Below are positions 59,523 to 64,000 of a DNA stretch of 64,000 nt, in pieces; positions within the stretch are counted from its first letter, which is position 1, and each line of letters starts with the position of its first letter. The stretch comes from Pectobacterium carotovorum (GTDB taxonomy: Bacteria; Pseudomonadota; Gammaproteobacteria; Enterobacterales; Enterobacteriaceae). A program made the position numbers and the translations under genes. The notes beneath the pieces were generated by a model. It had not been told where the DNA came from, ran no database searches, and saw only the letters and a list, made by a program, of their open reading frames with translations. Where the stretch lies: contig NZ_FQWI01000003.1 in the NCBI RefSeq assembly GCF_900129615.1, positions 186,001 through 250,000 on the forward strand. Reading direction: 5' to 3'.

Positions 59523-60903
59523 TACCGTGGACTGCACCGAACCTGATGATGGATTACTCCAGACGATCGTGACGCAAACGGCCGGATGCGAGTCGATCCT
59601 GTTGGCCTACAGCGGCGGTCTGGACTCTAGCGTGCTATTGCATCTGCTGGTGGCTGTGCGTCAGCGTTCTGGGCTGCCTATTCGTGCAGCTTATATTCAT
59701 CATGGTTTAAATCCGCTGGCCGATAGCTGGGCCGAACATTGTCGTCAGCAGTGTGAACGCTGGCAGGTGCCCTTTACCTCTCTGCCGGTGAAGGTTGAGG
59801 CGCAGAACGGCGGTATCGAAGCCGCGGCCAGAACGGCACGTTATCAGGCTTTGCAAGCGCATCTGCAAGACGGGGAAGCCTTGCTGACGGCGCAGCATCT
59901 TGATGATCAAAGCGAAACTTTTTTACTGGCGCTGAAACGCGGCAGTGGGCCTGCCGGATTATCTGCGATGGCGGCGAGTACTCTTCTCGGTGACAGTACT
60001 CTTCTCGGTGACAATACAACGCTCGGTCAGCATCGTCTTGTGCGTCCGCTGTTAGGCATTTCTCGCTTGCAACTGGAAGCGTACGCACAGCGGCATCAGC
60101 TTGGCTGGATTGAAGACGACAGCAATCAGGATGAACGTTTCGACCGTAATTTCCTACGTCGCCAGATCTTACCGCGATTGACGCAGCGCTGGCCGCATTT
60201 CCCCTCAGCCGTGGCACGTAGCGCCCAGCTTTGTGCCGAACAGGAACAACTGCTCGATGAACTGCTGGAGGAATCATTGCAGGTGTTATGCCAGCCGGAT
60301 GGCGCGCTGAGCATTGACGGTCTGGTGCCGCTAAGCCCTGTGCGTCGTTTTGCGCTACTGCGGCGCTGGATGGCGCAGCAAGGGGCGATGATGCCCGCGC
60401 GTGAACAGCTACAGCGGCTCTGGGATGAGGTTGCGACAAGCCGTCAGGATGCGGAGCCGGTATTGCAACTGAATCAGATGCAGATCCGCCGTTTTCGTCA
60501 GTATCTCTATCTGCTGCCGCTGATGCCGTCACTCAAAGACCGCATTATCCCGTGGCAATCGCCGTCATGCCCGTTGTCGCTACCTGATAATCTGGGCACG
60601 CTGTCGCTGGCCGATAGCGGAGTGGCGGTTCGCGCGCCGGAAAACGGCGAGGCGGTGAGTATTCGCTTTTCGACCAGTGGAACCGTGCATATTGTCGGCA
60701 GAGCCCACGGGCGACAAATCAAAAAGCTCTGGCAGGAGCTGGGTGTTCCGCCCTGGTGGCGTGACCGTACGCCGCTGGTGTTCTACAACGAGCAACTGAT
60801 TGCGGCGGTGGGGCGATTCGTCACGCGAGAAGGGCAGGCGAAAGAGAACCAGCCGGTGTGGCACATTACCTGGGAAAAGAGAGCTTGGGAAAAGAAAGCC
60901 TGA
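59512..60903 (+). CDS. tilS: tRNA(Ile)-lysidine synthase TilS
   Basis: TilS adds lysine to C34 of the minor tRNA-Ile so that it reads AUA. The 463-residue ATP-pyrophosphatase has the PP-loop LAYSGGLDSSVLLHLL at about 31-46, a TilS substrate-binding domain, and a C-terminal domain (IKKLWQELGVPPWWRDRTPL). An 18-base tandem duplication at residues 156-167 repeats STLLGD. The C terminus WEKRAWEKKA is also made of a 15-base repeat, and the stop codon is the mutated first codon of the next unit. It is longer than the E. coli protein (432) for these reasons. Confidence 0.95.
   Translation: MRSDTVDCTEPDDGLLQTIVTQTAGCESILLAYSGGLDSSVLLHLLVAVRQRSGLPIRAAYIHHGLNPLADSWAEHCRQQCERWQVPFTSLPVKVEAQNGGIEAAARTARYQALQAHLQDGEALLTAQHLDDQSETFLLALKRGSGPAGLSAMAASTLLGDSTLLGDNTTLGQHRLVRPLLGISRLQLEAYAQRHQLGWIEDDSNQDERFDRNFLRRQILPRLTQRWPHFPSAVARSAQLCAEQEQLLDELLEESLQVLCQPDGALSIDGLVPLSPVRRFALLRRWMAQQGAMMPAREQLQRLWDEVATSRQDAEPVLQLNQMQIRRFRQYLYLLPLMPSLKDRIIPWQSPSCPLSLPDNLGTLSLADSGVAVRAPENGEAVSIRFSTSGTVHIVGRAHGRQIKKLWQELGVPPWWRDRTPLVFYNEQLIAAVGRFVTREGQAKENQPVWHITWEKRAWEKKA
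59977..60012 (+). repeat. 18-base perfect tandem duplication inside tilS
   Basis: AGTACTCTTCTCGGTGAC occurs twice in a row and encodes STLLGD twice; a degenerate third copy (NTTLGQ) follows to 60030. The reading frame is kept. Confidence 0.95.
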
Positions 60904-60930
60904 GAGAAAAAAGCCTGAGGGAAAAGCTGA
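60871..60930 (+). repeat. 15-base repeats spanning the tilS stop codon
   Basis: TGGGAAAAGAGAGCT, TGGGAAAAGAAAGCC, TGAGAGAAAAAAGCC and TGAGGGAAAAGCTGA follow one another. The third unit's TGA, where the first two have TGG, is the tilS stop. Confidence 0.85.
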
Positions 60931-60949
60931 AGTTGGCAGGCCCAGAATA

Positions 60950-60977
60950 AAAACGGACAACCTGCGTTGTCCGTTTT
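60950..60977. terminator. Terminator between tilS and rof
   Basis: AAAACGGACAA and TTGTCCGTTTT with a six-base loop. The symmetric A and T ends let it work for both converging transcripts. Confidence 0.85.
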
Positions 60978-61023
60978 GGAAGCATTTGTTCAGCGTTTGC
61001 CGCTGAATGAAAGGAGAAGTCTG

Positions 61024-61278
61024 TCAGGATTCGCTGACGACGACCTTCCCGATTTCAGGGTGACTGAAACTGACGATATGGTCGAGACGCAGCTCGCGCG
61101 TTGTGCCTGAAGCTTCAATCACCAGATATTCGACCTGCTTACGTGAGATCATATCACTGGCTTTACCGGTCACAACTTCACCATTGCGTAGTTCCAGCGT
61201 CAGCGTCAAATTCTGCTGACAGGTGGCTTCCAGGCTGTCGTAATCATCACAGTTGATGGGTTGATATTCATTACTCAT
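61024..61278 (-). CDS. rof: Rho-binding antiterminator Rof (YaeO)
   Basis: Rof binds the RNA-binding domain of Rho and inhibits Rho-dependent termination. From the ATG at 61278 it is 84 residues, as in E. coli, beginning [17 protein letters not shown]. The Sm-like fold includes [19 protein letters not shown] and [17 protein letters not shown]. It overlaps the end of yaeP by eight bases. An earlier ATG at 61284 or 61290 is possible. Confidence 0.94.
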   Translation of the reverse strand: MSNEYQPINCDDYDSLEATCQQNLTLTLELRNGEVVTGKASDMISRKQVEYLVIEASGTTRELRLDHIVSFSHPEIGKVVVSES

Positions 61279-61471
61279 TGACATAATCACTCACCAATAA
61301 GTTAGCGGCGGCAAAAGCGGCCTGTTCCCTGACGGAGGATGGCAACGCATCATTCGCGGCAATGCCATCCAGGGTTTTTAAAACACAACCCAGCGAATCG
61401 GGTATATAGCCCAGATCGCCACTGGCGATCTCTGCGTATAAGCGACGTACTAATTCACAGTATTCTTGCAC
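61271..61471 (-). CDS. yaeP: YaeP (UPF0253 family)
   Basis: A small cytoplasmic protein of unknown function. From the GTG at 61471, with GGGAGGAT upstream, it has 66 residues, the E. coli length. The core [20 protein letters not shown] and the tail [13 protein letters not shown] match the family. The frame extends 13 codons upstream without support. It shares a transcript and an eight-base overlap with rof. Confidence 0.93.
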   Translation of the reverse strand: MQEYCELVRRLYAEIASGDLGYIPDSLGCVLKTLDGIAANDALPSSVREQAAFAAANLLVSDYVNE

Positions 61472-61711
61472 TATATCCTCCCTTGAAAGCTTAGCTCGGT
61501 AGATATTCATGCATCATCACTAGCTGTGGTGCGCGATGTTGTAAGCCTACGAAGATAAACTCTATTTATCAAACCGACTATAGCATAGGCACTAACAGGA
61601 TATCAGTAGTCCTTAGAGGCCTAATCTATCGGTTACGTGGCAGATATCACCTTTACTGTGAGGATGGCGCTAACTCAAGTAAACTAGGAGGGAATAAATA
61701 CGAGGTCACTG

Positions 61712-62266
61712 ATGGCATTAAAAGCAACGGTTTACAAAGCAGCAATCAATATTGCCGATATGGATCGGAATTTTTTTCACGACGCGAACCTGACGATAGC
61801 GCAGCATCCGTCTGAAACCGAGCAGCGCATGATGCTGCGGCTTTTAGCGTGGATCTGCCATGCTGATGAAAACCTGCGCTTTACTAAAGGACTCAGCGCA
61901 GATGACGAGCCGGAAATCTGGCGACGTAACGATACGATGGAGCTGGAACTGTGGATTGAGCTAGGTCTGCCGGATGAAAAACGGCTCAAGAAAGCCTGCA
62001 ATCAGTCGCGTTCCGTCGTGTTGTATGCCTACAGCGAGCGTGCGGCACATGTTTGGTGGAGTGCAATATCGGGCAAGGTTTCTGGGTACAAGAATCTGGC
62101 TATCCGTTTTCTGGATGATAATCAGCTGGCTCAGCTTGCCGGACTGGTTCAACGCACCATGGCATTGCAGGCAACGATACAGGAAGGCACGATCTGGTTG
62201 TCTGACGATAAGAATAGTCTGGAAATAGCATTTTCTGAGTGGAAAATTCCTCAGACTCAGGGATGA
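61712..62266 (+). CDS. yaeQ: YaeQ family protein
   Basis: A 184-residue protein of the YaeQ family, with a fold like PD-(D/E)XK nucleases, though its function is unsettled. Conserved stretches are [36 protein letters not shown] and [13 protein letters not shown]. coli YaeQ has 181 residues and suppressed RfaH loss when overproduced. The start has GAGG upstream. nlpE follows directly; arfB, which lies between them in E. coli, is not here. Confidence 0.94.
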   Translation: MALKATVYKAAINIADMDRNFFHDANLTIAQHPSETEQRMMLRLLAWICHADENLRFTKGLSADDEPEIWRRNDTMELELWIELGLPDEKRLKKACNQSRSVVLYAYSERAAHVWWSAISGKVSGYKNLAIRFLDDNQLAQLAGLVQRTMALQATIQEGTIWLSDDKNSLEIAFSEWKIPQTQG

Positions 62267-62336
62267 TAACGGATTGGATATATTCCAGATCGTTGAGTAA
62301 GAACGATAAAAACAGGGCAGAGACGGCAGGAAAATA

Positions 62337-63038
62337 ATGATGAAAAAACTGGCTATCGGTGTGCTGTTGATTGCAGGGGTTTCTGGGTTGATTGGGTGTC
62401 ATACCCGCTCGCAAGTTCAGGAAGAACCTCTTAAACCAATGGCGCAAAGTTATCGTGGCGTTTTACCCTGTGCGGACTGCGGAGGGATTGATACGTCACT
62501 GTTTTTGGAAAAAGACGGGACTTTTGTTCTGCGTGAACAGTATCAAACGACGCGAAAAGGCAACAACACGTTTGCTTCCTATGGGCAATGGCGACGCACC
62601 GCAGACAAGCTGGTGTTGACGGATAGCGCGGGCGAAAAACGTTACTTCCGCCCAGTTGATAACTCCCTTGAAATGCTGGATCAACAAGGGTTGCCTATCA
62701 ATTCTTCTCTCCCTCGCCAACTGACGGCGACCGAGCAGGCATTGCCGGATACGCCGATGTTGATGAAGGGTATATATCGTTACATGGCAGATGTCGCGAC
62801 GTTTTCTGACTGTGCTACGGGAAAAACATTTGTCATGGAGGATAGCGTTGCGCTAGAAAGACAATATTTTCAGGTGAGAACTAGCGCGGGTGAGCCCGTA
62901 TTGTTGGTTTTAACCGCCCATTTTGCCATTATTCCATCAATGGAAGAAGGGGAAATGGTCAAAGCTGTCATTCCCAACGAGGGCGGCGATAAGATGATTA
63001 TGAGAGCGCGAGAAAATTGTAATTCTAAAATAAACTGA
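62337..63038 (+). CDS. nlpE: Envelope stress lipoprotein NlpE (CutF)
   Basis: NlpE is an outer-membrane lipoprotein that triggers the Cpx response on surface contact or failed lipoprotein sorting. The 233-residue precursor has a lipobox SGLIGC, with Cys21 lipidated (Cys20 if the second ATG at 62340 is used). The N-terminal domain carries the CxxC motif in VLPCADCGGIDTSLFLEKDG. The C-terminal OB domain has two further cysteines (TFSDCATGK, ENCNSKIN) that can form the redox-sensing disulfide. AGGA precedes the start. Confidence 0.94.
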   Translation: MMKKLAIGVLLIAGVSGLIGCHTRSQVQEEPLKPMAQSYRGVLPCADCGGIDTSLFLEKDGTFVLREQYQTTRKGNNTFASYGQWRRTADKLVLTDSAGEKRYFRPVDNSLEMLDQQGLPINSSLPRQLTATEQALPDTPMLMKGIYRYMADVATFSDCATGKTFVMEDSVALERQYFQVRTSAGEPVLLVLTAHFAIIPSMEEGEMVKAVIPNEGGDKMIMRARENCNSKIN

Positions 63039-63053
63039 CGCAGCGTAAAAAAG

Positions 63054-63082
63054 AAAAGGCACTGATTTTCAGTGCCTTTTTT
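63054..63082. terminator. Bidirectional terminator between nlpE and mutS
   Basis: AAAAGGCACTGA and TCAGTGCCTTTT arms with a three-base loop, A-rich before and T-rich after. Confidence 0.88.
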
Positions 63083-63099
63083 GCATCCATCATTACACG

Positions 63100-64000
63100 T
63101 TAGAGCATTTTCTTTAGCTGATACAGCCAGTCTAGCGCCTGACGTGGCGTGAGTGCATCAGGATCGATGGCTTCCAGCGCTTCAATCGCCGGAGACGGCT
63201 CATCATTGCTTAGCAGCGCCAGCTGCGCGCCGTCAATATGACTGGATGACGCATTATTCGATAACGTTTCCAGCTCTTTCAGTTTCTGGCGTGCGCGCTT
63301 AATCACTTCTTTCGGGACACCAGCCAGTGCGGCGACGGCAAGGCCATAACTTTTGCTGGCTGCGCCATCTTGTACGCTGTGCATGAAGGCGATGGTATCG
63401 CCGTGTTCGCGCGCATCTAAATGGACATTCACCACCCCTTCCATTTTTTCTGGCAGGGTAGTCAGTTCAAAGTAGTGCGTTGCAAACAGCGTCATCGCTT
63501 TGATGCGGTTCGCCAGATTCTCGGCGCAGGCCCATGCCAGCGACAGGCCGTCATAGGTGGAGGTTCCGCGGCCGATTTCGTCCATCAGTACCAGACTATT
63601 TTCCGTGGCGTTGTGCAGGATATTCGCCGTTTCCGTCATTTCTACCATGAAGGTAGAGCGGCCAGAGGCCAGATCGTCTGCGGCACCCACACGAGTGAAA
63701 ATACGGTCGACGGGGCCAATGACAGCCTGATCCGCAGGCACAAAGCAGCCGATATGCGCCATCAGCACAATCAGTGCGGCCTGACGCATATAAGTACTTT
63801 TACCGCCCATATTGGGGCCGGTGATAATCAGCATACGACGCTGTGGTGCCAGCGACAGCGGGTTCGAAATAAACGGTTCACGAAGCACCTGCTCGACGAC
63901 AGGGTGACGACCGCCCGTAATTTTGATGCCGGGCTTATCACTCAGCGTCGGGCAGACGTAATTCAGCGTATCGGCACGTTCGGCCAGATTCGTCAGGACA
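63100..64000 (-). CDS. mutS: DNA mismatch repair ATPase MutS (C-terminal 300 residues)
   Basis: The 3' third of mutS; the gene continues past the window. MutS binds mismatches and recruits MutL. Visible are the Walker A loop [16 protein letters not shown], the Walker B region [20 protein letters not shown], the ATPase histidine region [12 protein letters not shown], and the C-terminal tetramerisation tail ([20 protein letters not shown]). In E. coli mutS lies near rpoS, far from nlpE, so the junction here marks a rearranged chromosome order relative to E. coli. Confidence 0.97.
   Translation of the reverse strand, partial: VLTNLAERADTLNYVCPTLSDKPGIKITGGRHPVVEQVLREPFISNPLSLAPQRRMLIITGPNMGGKSTYMRQAALIVLMAHIGCFVPADQAVIGPVDRIFTRVGAADDLASGRSTFMVEMTETANILHNATENSLVLMDEIGRGTSTYDGLSLAWACAENLANRIKAMTLFATHYFELTTLPEKMEGVVNVHLDAREHGDTIAFMHSVQDGAASKSYGLAVAALAGVPKEVIKRARQKLKELETLSNNASSSHIDGAQLALLSNDEPSPAIEALEAIDPDALTPRQALDWLYQLKKML

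Overview
The window is chromosomal DNA of an enterobacterial gammaproteobacterium, most likely Pectobacterium (soft-rot Pectobacteriaceae). Most genes match well-known Escherichia coli genes in sequence, length and order. An RsmB/CsrB-type regulatory RNA lies beside syd, preceded by GacA-type boxes and KdgR-like palindromes, an arrangement known from soft-rot erwinias. The genus call is inference; the family-level placement is firm.

Layout. (1) 1-33.9 kb corresponds to the E. coli recD-to-yqcA neighbourhood: recD (3' end), argA, amiC, three initiator tRNA-Met genes, mltA, tcdA, csdE, csdA, a ygdI-like lipoprotein, gcvB sRNA, gcvA, ygdD, rlmM, xni, ppnN, queF, syd, rsmB/csrB, yqcC, truC, yqcA. 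(2) 33.9-63.1 kb corresponds to the E. coli 4-minute neighbourhood: yaeH, dapD, glnD, map, rpsB, tsf, pyrH, frr, dxr, uppS, cdsA, rseP, bamA, skp, lpxD, fabZ, lpxA, lpxB, rnhB, dnaE, accA, yaeR, tilS, rof, yaeP, yaeQ, nlpE. (3) The window ends in mutS, which is not next to nlpE in E. coli. So two chromosome segments that are far apart in E. coli are joined here.

Three accessory modules interrupt the first block, each with its own regulator and a candidate operator. A LacI-family regulator diverges from an L-talarate/galactarate dehydratase (0.3-2.8 kb). A seven-gene minus-strand set (oligopeptide-type ABC transporter, M20 amidohydrolase, TetR regulator, DapA-family aldolase/lyase) diverges from a cytoplasmic BisC-type molybdoenzyme (7.7-18.7 kb). 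A periplasmic YtcJ-like amidohydrolase is followed by a MarR regulator (29.7-32.1 kb). The second module is the best candidate for an undescribed pathway: its parts are recognisable, but I know of no assigned substrate for the combination.

The 4-minute block runs as a dense plus-strand series for translation (S2, EF-Ts, ribosome recycling), UMP phosphorylation, isoprenoid and phospholipid precursors, outer-membrane assembly (RseP, BamA, Skp), lipid A synthesis (LpxD, FabZ, LpxA, LpxB), replication (RnhB, DnaE) and fatty-acid initiation (AccA). Regulatory signals visible in the DNA include a pair of ArgR boxes before argA, a complete gcvB gene with promoter and terminator, a stringent-type tRNA promoter, the rpsB leader, a possible sigma-E promoter inside rseP, and an unusually regular array of about ten GGA stem-loops in the 5' half of rsmB.
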